Source: Spirosoma fluviale
GTDB taxonomy: Bacteria > Bacteroidota > Bacteroidia > Cytophagales > Cyclobacteriaceae
Assembly (NCBI GenBank): GCA_945868725.1
Contig: CAMBMU010000021.1
Location: 1-37,733, forward strand
Reading direction: 5' to 3'
Length of the DNA stretch: 37,733 bases
Position 1 is the first letter of the stretch. Each line of letters starts with the position of its first letter. The notes under the pieces are model-generated. The model was not told the origin of the DNA. It was given only the letters and a program-made list of their open reading frames with translations, and did no database searches. The translations under genes were made by a program, and so were the position numbers. This document shows positions 24,973 through 32,804 of the stretch, piece by piece.

Positions 24973-25017
24973 CTTGCCTAGGATTGCCCTATTTTTAAAA
25001 ATCGGTTAATCTACTTT

Positions 25018-26301
25018 ATGGAATTTGTAAGAGGTTTTTTTGGAATTATAGTCCTTGTATTGGTGGCTTTTCTATTTTCGGCGAATCGAAAAAAGATTGA
25101 TTGGAGGTTGGTTGCAATTGGCATCTCACTTCAATTGGTATTCGGTTTTTTAATTACACAGGTTGAGGTAGTCAAAATGGGCTTCCAGTTCCTATCTGAA
25201 GGCTTTGTCAAATTTCTAAGCTTCAGCGAAGCGGGTGCCCGCTTTATTTTTGGGGACCTTGCTGGAGATAGCTTCGGGTTTATTTTTGCTTTTAAGGTTC
25301 TACCAACCATCATTTTCTTCTCTACGGTATCTTCAGGGCTGTATTACCTAGGTATTTTGCAGAAGGTCGTATATGGCATTGCTTGGGTGATGGCACGATC
25401 CATGCGGCTATCTGGTCCTGAGTCACTATCTGCTGCTGGAAATATCTTCCTTGGTCAAACAGAAGCACCGCTTTTGGTACGGCCCTTTATTCCTCAGATG
25501 AGTAAGTCTGAATTGATGTGCTTGATGACAGGTGGAATGGCAACTATTGCGGGTGGTGTCCTTGCAGGCTATGTAGCATTCTTGGGAGGGGATAGCATGG
25601 AAGAGCAGAGCAAGTTTGCGGCCTATCTATTAGGCGCAAGTATCATGAATGCACCTGGGGCAATTGTGATGTCCAAGATGTTTATCCCAGAGACTGAGAA
25701 GGAAATCAAGCAAGACAAGCTCGAAGTCAATCAAGAGGCGATGGGTGTCAATCTCATCGATGCGATGTCTATTGGTGCAGCAGAGGGATTGAAGTTGGCC
25801 TTGAACGTAGGAGGGATGCTTCTTGCATTTATTGCAGTGATCGCAGCAATCAATTACGGTTTAACGGGCTTAATTGGAGAATATACAGGATTGAATGCCT
25901 GGGTGGAAAGTAGTACTGGAGGACAATTCAAAGGTTTCTCGTTGGAATATATTTTTGGGCAGGTGTTCCGGGTGTTTGCGTGGGTGATTGGTGTGGAATG
26001 GGTAGATACCCTGCAGGTAGGTAGCCTTTTGGGTCAAAAGACGGTTATCAATGAATTTGTAGCCTACTTGAGCCTTGCTGAAATGAAGGAAGCAGCTTCG
26101 ATCAGCACCAAATCCATCATCATTTCTACCTATGCGCTCTGCGGATTCTCTAACTTTAGTTCCATCGCGATTCAGCTTGGCGGTATTTCCATTATTGCTC
26201 CAAATCAGCAGGGCAACTTGAGTCGATTGGGCTTCCAGGCTTTATTTGCGGCTTCTCTAGCCTGTTTGATGACGGCTACGGTAGCTGGGATGCTGGTTTG
26301 A
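25018..26301 (+). CDS. NupC/CNT family nucleoside transporter
   Basis: The 427-residue integral membrane protein has many hydrophobic segments and the concentrative nucleoside transporter signature GQTEAPLLVRPFIPQMSKSELMCLM, then GGMATIAGGVLAGYV, and late SIIISTYALCGFSNFSSIAIQLGGI. CNT proteins import nucleosides with H+ or Na+ across the inner membrane. The ETF operon terminator separates it from the upstream genes. It converges with an M28 peptidase gene across a repeat-rich 248-bp gap. Which nucleosides it takes cannot be told from sequence. Confidence 0.92.
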   Translation: MEFVRGFFGIIVLVLVAFLFSANRKKIDWRLVAIGISLQLVFGFLITQVEVVKMGFQFLSEGFVKFLSFSEAGARFIFGDLAGDSFGFIFAFKVLPTIIFFSTVSSGLYYLGILQKVVYGIAWVMARSMRLSGPESLSAAGNIFLGQTEAPLLVRPFIPQMSKSELMCLMTGGMATIAGGVLAGYVAFLGGDSMEEQSKFAAYLLGASIMNAPGAIVMSKMFIPETEKEIKQDKLEVNQEAMGVNLIDAMSIGAAEGLKLALNVGGMLLAFIAVIAAINYGLTGLIGEYTGLNAWVESSTGGQFKGFSLEYIFGQVFRVFAWVIGVEWVDTLQVGSLLGQKTVINEFVAYLSLAEMKEAASISTKSIIISTYALCGFSNFSSIAIQLGGISIIAPNQQGNLSRLGFQALFAASLACLMTATVAGMLV

Positions 26302-26549
26302 GGATAGTATCAAGTAATTAGTATCAAGTATCAAGTAAAATGTACCAGGTACGAAGTACTTAGTGAAATACGAGTGACGAATTACGGGATGATTACCAAG
26401 TACCAAGATCCTTTAGGACCAGAATTCAATGCCCGAATAATTTTGAATTCTTATTTCAAGCTATTTCACGGAGCGGCCCGCCGCGGCGGGTATTTCTACT
26501 CTATTTCCATCGTCTTTCTTACTTCGTACATGGTACTTAGTACCTTGTA
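26302..26549. repeat. AAGTATC/TAGTACC repeat region with inverted arms and GC-rich palindrome
   Basis: The left arm (26305-26375) is a tract of AGTATCAAGTA, GTACCAGGTACGAAGTACTTAG-type words. The right arm (26520-26550) carries the complementary words (ACTTCGTACATGGTACTTAGTACC). Between them are a 9-bp inverted repeat AGAATTCAA/TTGAATTCT (26421-26429 and 26443-26451) and a perfect 14-bp palindrome CCCGCCGCGGCGGG (26477-26490), strikingly GC-rich for its surroundings. The right arm runs up to the stop codon of the M28 gene. It could act as a bidirectional transcription stop between convergent genes, but it lacks a T tract. Confidence 0.65.
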
Positions 26550-28013
26550 CTATTCATTACCATACAATTTCTTACCCACCTCTTCGTACTTGTCTCCAGC
26601 AGTCCATTGTGGTTTTTGAGACCAATTCGCTATTTTTTGAGCGGATAGAATGTAGGATTTCCAATACAGCTGCGCATAGTTTAAGTCAAAGCTCTCTACC
26701 TCATCGGCAGCCTTGTGGTAATACTTGTTGATCTCATCGTCAAAGGCGGTGAACCCAAGCGTAAAGCTGGGTGCAGGGATGCCCTTACGAGCAAAATTCA
26801 CGTTATCCGAACGGTCATACAACCCTTGTTCTGGCGATGGATCTGCTTTGGCGGTCAATCCAAACTCAGCCACCGCTTCATTGATCAAGAAATCTGCAGT
26901 GGTTCTGCCCAATCCAATCACCGTGATGATGGAGGTGTCGTTGTAACCTCCATTGTCGATGTTTAGGTTGTAGACGATTTGATTCAGGGGAATCAAAGGA
27001 TTGTTTGCAAAATAGGCGCTTCCCAACAATCCCTTTTCCTCAGCAGTCCACAGGGCAAATAGGATGGATCTTTTGGGAGGGTTTTTGGCAAAGTACTGTG
27101 CGGCATTGAGTACGGCTACGGTTCCCACGGCATTGTCACGCGCTCCATTGAAAATCGAATCTCCTTCTGCATCGGGTGTACCCACACCTACGTGGTCATA
27201 ATGTGCGGAAAGGAGGATGTATTCGTTTTTCAATTGAGAATCTGTTCCTTCAATCATTGCCAATACATTTTTGCCATCGATTTTTCGATTTACTTTTCCT
27301 TCGATTGCTAGGGTTGCATTGCCTAAGTTGGTACCGGTCAGCTGATTTTTTAAATCTTCTACCCAGAGGTAGGGAAGGTTACTCGCTTCCCCTTGGTCAA
27401 GACCCATTTGTGGTCGATTTAGGAAGCCAGACACAAGCTGCCAGGGCACGGAAGGCACATTGAATCGCTCAATCAAAGCTACTGCTCCTGCTTCCTTGGC
27501 ACGTTTTGCCTTGGCTCTTCCTTCAGCAAACAATTGATTTGGGCTGAATTTATTGGGTGCACCTACATTGCTGATGGCAATCTTTCCTTTCAAATCTTTG
27601 CCTGCAAATTCTTCCACAGATCCAAAGCCTACTTCCACCACTTCATAAGTGCCGGAGAAGGAGTTACCCTCCAATACCAATAGGTTTTGTCCTTGGGAAA
27701 AGGAAAAGTCCCCCATTTGAACGGATCCTTTGGTAGGTGGAGAAGATAAATTGAAGGGAATATCTTGGAAGAACCCATTTGCTCCAGGAAGAGGCTTGGC
27801 GCCAGCTTTCTCAAGTTCCTGTGCGATAAAAGTGTAGGCCAACTTCATTTCTGGGCGGATAGGATCTCTACCCATCAGGGCATCAGAGGCAAGGTAGGTA
27901 AACTGTGAAATGGCATCTTTGGAAGCGAAACGCTTTTCAATATCCAACTTTTGAGCAAAAAGAGCTGGACTGCAAACCAGGCCAGCAAAAAGAAGTAATG
28001 CGATTTTTTTCAT
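26550..28013 (-). CDS. Secreted M28 family peptidase with PA-type insert
   Basis: This 487-residue protein has a signal peptide (LLLFAGLVCSPALFAQ) and an M28 catalytic core: SAHYDHVGVG, GARDNAVGTVAVL, WTAEEKGLLGS, NIDNGGYND and YYHKAADEVE, so metal ligands appear complete. Between the N terminus and the core lies a segment (KGKIAISNVGAP through AKRAKEAGAVALIERF) like a protease-associated domain. It should act as a periplasmic or extracellular aminopeptidase. It differs in architecture from the 448-residue M28 protein at 8918-10264, which has a C-terminal beta domain. Its stop lies at the edge of the repeat region to its left. Confidence 0.92.
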   Translation of the reverse strand: MKKIALLLFAGLVCSPALFAQKLDIEKRFASKDAISQFTYLASDALMGRDPIRPEMKLAYTFIAQELEKAGAKPLPGANGFFQDIPFNLSSPPTKGSVQMGDFSFSQGQNLLVLEGNSFSGTYEVVEVGFGSVEEFAGKDLKGKIAISNVGAPNKFSPNQLFAEGRAKAKRAKEAGAVALIERFNVPSVPWQLVSGFLNRPQMGLDQGEASNLPYLWVEDLKNQLTGTNLGNATLAIEGKVNRKIDGKNVLAMIEGTDSQLKNEYILLSAHYDHVGVGTPDAEGDSIFNGARDNAVGTVAVLNAAQYFAKNPPKRSILFALWTAEEKGLLGSAYFANNPLIPLNQIVYNLNIDNGGYNDTSIITVIGLGRTTADFLINEAVAEFGLTAKADPSPEQGLYDRSDNVNFARKGIPAPSFTLGFTAFDDEINKYYHKAADEVESFDLNYAQLYWKSYILSAQKIANWSQKPQWTAGDKYEEVGKKLYGNE

Positions 28014-28079
28014 AAGTAGAAGAAATAGGAAATACTAAAGTAAATTAAAAGTAGGACTAGATGTGCTTGCTGAAGTAAT

Positions 28080-28775
28080 TTAAGCCAAGTTCCAACCTAA
28101 TTTTTCAACAATATGCTGAAAATGTGGGGGTGGAGTGCAATAGATGGAGATGATATTTCCGCTTGTGGGATGGGCGAAGCGCAACTGCCAAGCATGGAGG
28201 AGTAAGTGTTCCAAGCCAAAGTGCGTTTCAAAATAGTGATTTTGCTTGTTGTCCCCGTGCTTGCGATCTCCCAAAATGTAATGACGAATATGTGCCAAAT
28301 GCCTGCGTATCTGATGAGTTCGCCCGGTGAGCAACTCGATTTCAAGAAGGCTATATCGGCTTGTTGGATACCTTCCGGTACTGTTGAAAGGCTGTTCGGT
28401 CTCTGCCAAGACTTTGTATTTACTTTGGGCCTCCTGAAGTTTGCCCGACCGCTCACTTGTAAGTGGGTGATCGATCAGTCCTTCTTTTTCCATCGGAATG
28501 CCTCGAACGATGCAGCAGTAGGTTTTTTGAATTTTCCGTTCCATAAACATGCCTTGCAGCTTGGGAAGGACCTCTTCGTTTTTGGCAAAAAGCAAGCAGC
28601 CACTCGTGGCTCGATCCAGCCGATGAACTGGTGCTACCCAGTGGTCAAGTTGATTACGAAGCTGAATGAGGGCATTCTCGTTTTCACCAAAAGCTTGCCT
28701 CGTGCGGTGCACAAGCAGCCCAGCAGGCTTGTCGATAACTACCAAATGTTCGTCTTCAAAGAGGATATCTAGCAT
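28080..28775 (-). CDS. truC: tRNA pseudouridine(65) synthase TruC-type
   Basis: The 231-residue protein is an RluA-family pseudouridine synthase. It has VIDKPAGLLVHRT, the catalytic HRLDRATSGCLLFAK (Asp54), GRYPTSRYSLLEIELLTGR and RHLAHIRHYILGDRKHGD. The compact length without an S4 domain, and strong resemblance to E. coli TruC along its length, point to isomerisation of U65 in tRNA. I start at the ATG at 28775, where the family begins (MLDILFEDEHL). The open frame extends to 29018, but that part overlaps mnmA and looks non-coding. It is 61 nt downstream of mnmA on the same strand. Confidence 0.9.
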   Translation of the reverse strand: MLDILFEDEHLVVIDKPAGLLVHRTRQAFGENENALIQLRNQLDHWVAPVHRLDRATSGCLLFAKNEEVLPKLQGMFMERKIQKTYCCIVRGIPMEKEGLIDHPLTSERSGKLQEAQSKYKVLAETEQPFNSTGRYPTSRYSLLEIELLTGRTHQIRRHLAHIRHYILGDRKHGDNKQNHYFETHFGLEHLLLHAWQLRFAHPTSGNIISIYCTPPPHFQHIVEKLGWNLA

Positions 28776-28836
28776 GGTTTGGATGGACCGGCTTCGGGGA
28801 TTGGTGTTGTGGGCATGAACTGTACGAGGTGAAGTG

Positions 28837-30048
28837 TTAAAAGATGGTACCAGAGCCAATACATTCTTTATCCTGATACCAGGCCGCAAACTGGCCCGAG
28901 GCAATGCCCTTTTGTGCCTGTTCGAAGACCACGTAGAGCCCATTTTCCCGCTGGATGAGCGTGGCTTTGCTGAGTGGCTGTCGGTAGCGGATGCGCGCTG
29001 CATAAACGGCATGCTCACCCACCTTCAAGGCTAGGTCTTGTCTAATCCAGTGTACCTGATCGTTTTGGACAAAGAGGCCGAAACGATTCAGACCTGGGTG
29101 ATCTTCTCCCAGACCGGTATAGATCACATTTTCTTGGGTGTCTGTAGCGATCACAAATAGGGGCTTACCCGTGCCACCTACATGAAGACCTTTGCGCTGA
29201 CCTACGGTGAAGTAATGGGCACCTCGGTGTTCGCTGATGACCTTACCTTGGGTAGGAAGGTAGGCGAGAGCAAGACAAAATGCATCCAATTGTGCTTGAT
29301 CCCAGTCTTGGGGCGCTTCCTGAGGAACTTGGCTTATCGGCGTATAGGCAGGAAATTGTGCTGAGATCTCCACGATATTTCCTTGCTTGGGCTTCAGCTG
29401 TTGCTGCAAGAAATCAGGCAAGCGCACTTTTCCGATAAAGCAGAGCCCTTGGGAGTCTTTCTTTTCGGCGGTAATCAGTCCAGCTTCCTTTGCAATTTCC
29501 CTAACTTCTGATTTCTGGAGGTGCCCAATTGGGAAAAGAGCCTTTGCCAATTGCTCTTGAGACAGTTGGCAAAGAAAGTAGCTTTGATCTTTGTTGGCAT
29601 CTGCTCCGGCAAGGAGTTGGTAGACAGGCTGTCCATCTACAGCGATTTCGCCCTTTTGACAGTAATGCCCGGTGGCTACAAAGTCTGCTTTTAGTTGAAT
29701 GGCGGCTTTGAGGAAGATGTCAAACTTGATTTCTCGATTGCAAAGAATGTCCGGGTTTGGGGTCCGGCCTACGCTGTATTCTGCAAACATGTAGTCCACA
29801 ATACGTTTTTGGTATTCCGCACTTAGGTCGATGGCTTGAAAGGGGATGTTGAGCGTTTCTGCCACCAACATGGCGTCGGTAGAATCCTCTATCCAGGGGC
29901 ATTCGTTGGAGATCGTAACCGATTCATCGTGCCAGTTTTTCATAAACATGCCGATGACTTCGTAGCCTTGGTCCAATAAGATTTTGGCAGCCACGCTGCT
30001 GTCTACGCCGCCTGATAGGCCGAGGACGACTCTTGGTTTTGTTTTCAT
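28837..30048 (-). CDS. mnmA: tRNA-specific 2-thiouridylase MnmA
   Basis: The 403-residue protein has the PP-loop SGGVDSS (12-18) and the two catalytic cysteines in [14 protein letters not shown] (Cys103) and [10 protein letters not shown] (Cys203). The middle domain and C-terminal beta barrel follow (QRKGLHVGG, then [14 protein letters not shown]). It thiolates U34 of Glu, Gln and Lys tRNAs. I start at the ATG at 30048; a TTG in frame at 30096 would add 16 unlikely residues. A TACCTTTG -7 box (30122-30129, minus strand) lies upstream. truC follows, so two tRNA-modifying enzymes are probably co-transcribed. Confidence 0.96.
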   Translation of the reverse strand: MKTKPRVVLGLSGGVDSSVAAKILLDQGYEVIGMFMKNWHDESVTISNECPWIEDSTDAMLVAETLNIPFQAIDLSAEYQKRIVDYMFAEYSVGRTPNPDILCNREIKFDIFLKAAIQLKADFVATGHYCQKGEIAVDGQPVYQLLAGADANKDQSYFLCQLSQEQLAKALFPIGHLQKSEVREIAKEAGLITAEKKDSQGLCFIGKVRLPDFLQQQLKPKQGNIVEISAQFPAYTPISQVPQEAPQDWDQAQLDAFCLALAYLPTQGKVISEHRGAHYFTVGQRKGLHVGGTGKPLFVIATDTQENVIYTGLGEDHPGLNRFGLFVQNDQVHWIRQDLALKVGEHAVYAARIRYRQPLSKATLIQRENGLYVVFEQAQKGIASGQFAAWYQDKECIGSGTIF

Positions 30049-30121
30049 TGGTCGGTAGTAATGGAGTAAAGGTCCATTAGGTAACACCCAAGTCAACCTC
30101 TAGGAGAGGGCAACAAGTTCC

Positions 30122-30129
30122 CAAAGGTA
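30122..30129 (-). promoter_or_regulatory. Probable -7 box of the mnmA-truC unit
   Basis: Plus-strand CAAAGGTA reads TACCTTTG on the minus strand, identical to the -7 box of the tRNA-Asp promoter. The expected -33 TTG is not clear (a CGAA at 30149-30152 sits at the right distance), so only half of the promoter is supported. The 5' leader would be about 67 nt. Confidence 0.45.
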
Positions 30130-30219
30130 GGAAATGGGGGGAGTTAATCGAACATTTATTGAAAGAGCTTTGTTTCATAGGTCGAATCCTTCACTTTTAT
30201 AGTACAAGATCGAGGTCAG

Positions 30220-30636
30220 ATGAATCTACAAAATCGCATCCAAAGCGGAATTTTTTTAGGGGAATTGGAATTCCAAACTTCCCGAAGTGGGGGAGCAGGA
30301 GGACAGCATGTGAATAAGGTGGAAACAAAGGTGCTCCTTAAATTTGATGTGATGTCTTCTCAGGCACTTACCGAGGAAGAAAAATTGACCCTTATTCAAA
30401 AAAATAAGAATAAGGTAGATCAAACGGGAATTTTGCAGTTGTATGCGCAGGAAACACGTTCCCAACTTCAAAACAAAGAGGCGGTAATCGCCAAATTCTA
30501 CGAATTGCTTCACAGCTCTTTTCAGAAAAAGAAGGTTCGGAAGGTCTCTCGCCCGAGAAAGGGTGCTATAGAAGATCGCTTGAAGTCCAAAAAGGCCCAT
30601 GCGGAGAAGAAGGCGAATCGGAAACGGCCTGAGTAA
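30220..30636 (+). CDS. arfB: Ribosome-rescue peptidyl-tRNA hydrolase ArfB (YaeJ)
   Basis: The 138-residue protein has a release-factor catalytic domain with GGQ (27-29, in SGGAGGQHVNKVETKV). It lacks the codon-recognition domain and ends in a lysine/arginine-rich tail (KKKVRKVSRPRKG and onward) of the kind that enters the empty mRNA channel of stalled ribosomes. It should free ribosomes stalled at the end of truncated mRNAs. It is divergent from mnmA and ends in a strong hairpin shared with the convergent DUF2911 gene. Confidence 0.93.
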   Translation: MNLQNRIQSGIFLGELEFQTSRSGGAGGQHVNKVETKVLLKFDVMSSQALTEEEKLTLIQKNKNKVDQTGILQLYAQETRSQLQNKEAVIAKFYELLHSSFQKKKVRKVSRPRKGAIEDRLKSKKAHAEKKANRKRPE

Positions 30637-30639
30637 AAA

Positions 30640-30676
30640 CTAAAACACCCCTTCCTAACTGGAAGGGGTGTTTTAG
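30640..30676. terminator. Bidirectional terminator between arfB and the DUF2911 gene
   Basis: A 16-bp perfect stem, CTAAAACACCCCTTCC (30640-30655) with GGAAGGGGTGTTTTAG (30661-30676), has a 5-nt loop and A/T tracts on both sides. It starts 3 nt after the arfB stop and lies between convergent genes. Confidence 0.92.
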
Positions 30677-30724
30677 TCACAAGTTTAACGCTTTGTCTTT
30701 TGGAAAGGGAAAGAAATAGGACTC

Positions 30725-31312
30725 TTAGCTATTCTTTACGTCAAATTTGATCTTCGTTTTATCCCAAGAGATAGAGATTGTGGTAGTTTGACTAGCAATT
30801 TTTTGTACCTGGTAGGTGAGGGACTCCACGGAGCTGTCGAGCTTTTCTGGCGTACAGGTAAATCGAATAACATCCTTGCTTGGATCGTAGTCATCTGCCA
30901 AGTGCATATCCCAAACCTGATTGATGATGACAGTCCATTCTTTTTCTCCAGGTATAGTGAACAGCCCATATTTTCCCGCAGGAACAATTTTTTCACCGAT
31001 TTTCACGGATTTATCGAATTGTATCCAGGTGGCTTTATGTGCACCAGTTGCCCAAACTTCTCCATAGGCTACTAATCCTCCAAAAATTTGTCTGCCTCTC
31101 ACGCTTGGAGAAGAATAATCAATGTGGATATGATTGCCATCGACGATGGCCATGGCCATTTTTTTAGGACTTTTTGAAGCAGCCGGTTTTTCTGCTGCTG
31201 CTTGGTGCTGGCTATGGTCTTCTGTTGGGACGGCTGTGGTTTGATTTTCTGTGTTACCACCACAGCTTGCAATGAGTAAGAAAAATAGAAAGAAGTAATT
31301 AATTTTTTTCAT
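30725..31312 (-). CDS. DUF2911 family lipoprotein
   Basis: The 195-residue protein has a lipoprotein signal (lipobox IASC, Cys17), then a low-complexity linker rich in Ala, Lys and Pro with HSQHQ. A DUF2911 domain follows, with its typical run: YSSPSVRGRQIFGGL, then YGEVWATGAHKATWIQF, then VPAGKYGLFTIPGEKEWTVII. DUF2911 proteins are common surface or periplasmic lipoproteins in Bacteroidota with no established function. It converges on arfB across a strong terminator. A solo left module of the TIR element lies just upstream of its start (31325-31388) and would sit in or near its promoter. Confidence 0.88.
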   Translation of the reverse strand: MKKINYFFLFFLLIASCGGNTENQTTAVPTEDHSQHQAAAEKPAASKSPKKMAMAIVDGNHIHIDYSSPSVRGRQIFGGLVAYGEVWATGAHKATWIQFDKSVKIGEKIVPAGKYGLFTIPGEKEWTVIINQVWDMHLADDYDPSKDVIRFTCTPEKLDSSVESLTYQVQKIASQTTTISISWDKTKIKFDVKNS

Positions 31313-31324
31313 GATCAGGGGTTT

Positions 31325-31388
31325 AATTTATGATTATCAGCAATCAATCCAGTGGCTAGAGAGGAGTGTTTACCACTGTGGTTAATCG
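31325..31388 (+). repeat. Dispersed TIR element, copy E (solo left module)
   Basis: TTATGATTATCAGCAATC...CACTGTGGTTAATCG aligns with the left module of copies A and B over 64 bp. Inside, CAGTGG (31350-31355) and CCACTG (31373-31378) pair across a 17-nt loop. It lies between the DUF2911 start and the fic gene end. Confidence 0.65.
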
Positions 31389-31394
31389 TGTTTT

Positions 31395-32486
31395 CTAATT
31401 ACTTGTCATTAAGTCCATCAGCCTATGGTTAATGTAATACGTCGTTCTTCCAATTTTTTGAGGCTTAACAATTCCAGCAGCTGTCAGCTTTTTTAACCAG
31501 GTTGATGCCGTTTGCCTGTGTGCTAACTCTCTTTTTACAAGCAAGTCAATTTTAAGGTAAGGCAAAGTAAACAGTAATTGAAGTAGCTCATGGCTGAATG
31601 AGGAACCCAACACTTCTTTCATCTGCTTTTCATAGTCTTCCTTAATCGAAAGCATTGTCCTTATTTTTTTGGTCGTGAGCTGTGTGGTTTCTATGAGAGC
31701 GGTGAGTATATACATTATCCAGTCGTTCCATTTGGATTTTTCTGTTACACTTCGTATCAATTGGTAGTATTCTGTTTTATGTTTTATAATGTACGAACTT
31801 AAGTAAAGCACAGGCTGTGATAAAAGTTCTTGCTGTACCAGGTACAATGCATTTAATATTCGTCCAGTTCTTCCGTTGCCGTCGGCAAATGGATGTATTG
31901 CTTCAAACTGATAGTGTATGAAGGCCATTTTTACCAATGGATCTAATGCAGATAAATCAGGATCGTTAATAAACTGTTCTAAGGCAGCTAGCTTTTCTCT
32001 TAAAACTTCTTCGCAACAAGGAGGGGTATAAATTACTTCTCCATTTATTGCATTCTTTAATGCCGTACCAGGCATATTTCTGATACCTGATTTATTTTGC
32101 TTTATCGTTTGTACAATTTCAACCATGGTATTGGTGAGCAACAAATTTTTTTGAGCCTTCATTTTTTCAAGACCAACATACAGAGCCTCCCTATAGCTCA
32201 ATACTTCTTTTGCTGCCTGGTTGGCTGTAGCTTCCTCTATTGCTGCCTTGTACAGTTCATCCTGAGTGGTTACAATATTTTCAATTGCCGAGCTGTCCTT
32301 GCTTTCTTGAAGGATGATGGTATTAATGAGTAGTTGTGGGTCTGGTAGGGAAGCACAGAGTCCGTTTAATTCGCCCAGATGACGATAGCCCTTTGCAAGA
32401 AGCCGTAATAGTTCAGGTGACTCTGTAAAGCCAAGTGGCGGCAGATCTGGAAGATCGTTGAAGGAAGTATTTTTGTCGTATGCCAT
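31395..32486 (-). CDS. Fic family protein AMP-transferase with N-terminal inhibitory motif and winged-helix tail
   Basis: The 363-residue protein has the Fic core HPFADGNGRTGR (198-209), the complete catalytic and phosphate-binding form HPFxxGNGRxxR. Upstream it has SSAIEN (65-70), the [ST]xxxE[GN] inhibitory helix of class II Fic proteins, which blocks ATP until relieved. The last 80 residues resemble a winged helix (LAHRQTASTWLKKLTAAGIV). It should attach AMP to a target protein, self-restrained by the helix; the target is unknown. The ATG at 32486 fits the family start (MAYDKNTSFNDLP); a GTG at 32513 would add nine residues. The gene looks more A+T-rich than its neighbours and is bracketed by TIR-element copies E and F. 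No antitoxin gene is adjacent. Confidence 0.9.
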   Translation of the reverse strand: MAYDKNTSFNDLPDLPPLGFTESPELLRLLAKGYRHLGELNGLCASLPDPQLLINTIILQESKDSSAIENIVTTQDELYKAAIEEATANQAAKEVLSYREALYVGLEKMKAQKNLLLTNTMVEIVQTIKQNKSGIRNMPGTALKNAINGEVIYTPPCCEEVLREKLAALEQFINDPDLSALDPLVKMAFIHYQFEAIHPFADGNGRTGRILNALYLVQQELLSQPVLYLSSYIIKHKTEYYQLIRSVTEKSKWNDWIMYILTALIETTQLTTKKIRTMLSIKEDYEKQMKEVLGSSFSHELLQLLFTLPYLKIDLLVKRELAHRQTASTWLKKLTAAGIVKPQKIGRTTYYINHRLMDLMTSN

Positions 32487-32513
32487 GATGATGAATTTTG
32501 CTATTAATTTCAC

Positions 32514-32804
32514 TATTAAACATTTTTGATGGTGTCGAGTTCAACATCAAAATTATTTTATGATGAAAATAGTTAAAAAATTCATCATTAATTCTTTTAC
32601 TGTCGAAATAGAGATACAAATCATGTCTGTGGCTTAATAGGAGTGCTAACCACAGCGAATAATCGTACTCTGAAGAATGTCCACGACCCACAGCTCACTT
32701 AACTGGACTTCAACTGGTAGTATTCCCTTTGACTTGTTGTAAAAAGCAGGTAGTCATTGGATCTATACGGAGCGATTCTATGAGTGGTTTAACTACTTAA
32801 TACC
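32514..32804. other. Gene-free stretch upstream of fic, containing repeat copy F
   Basis: Bases 32514-32608 are A+T-rich and contain CAAAATTA (32548-32555), a minus-strand TAATTTTG box that may belong to fic, without a clear -33. The rest is a decayed TIR element (32609-32757) followed by about 50 bp before the cusB stop. Confidence 0.5.
32609..32757 (+). repeat. Dispersed TIR element, copy F (decayed, about full length)
   Basis: Segments in order match copy A: TGGCTTAATAG (for TGGCTCAATAG), GCGAATAATCG (GCGGATAATCG), CCACAGCTCACTTAACTG (CCACAGCTCACTTAATTG) and GTAAAAAGCAGGTAGTCAT (GTGAAAAAGCGGATAATCAT). CTGTGG (32627-32632) pairs with CCACAG (32650-32655) over a 17-nt loop, the same geometry as copy E. 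Confidence 0.65.

Noticed and set aside
25131-25313. Antisense open frames over nupC, etfA, the Mpl gene and other long genes
   Set aside because: They lie entirely inside genes with clear family motifs, have no recognisable domains and show the composition expected of out-of-frame reading.
28776-29018. N-terminal extension of truC by 81 residues
   Set aside because: The extension lies within the mnmA coding region in another frame, is compositionally unlike the family, and TruC proteins begin at the internal MLDILFEDEHL.
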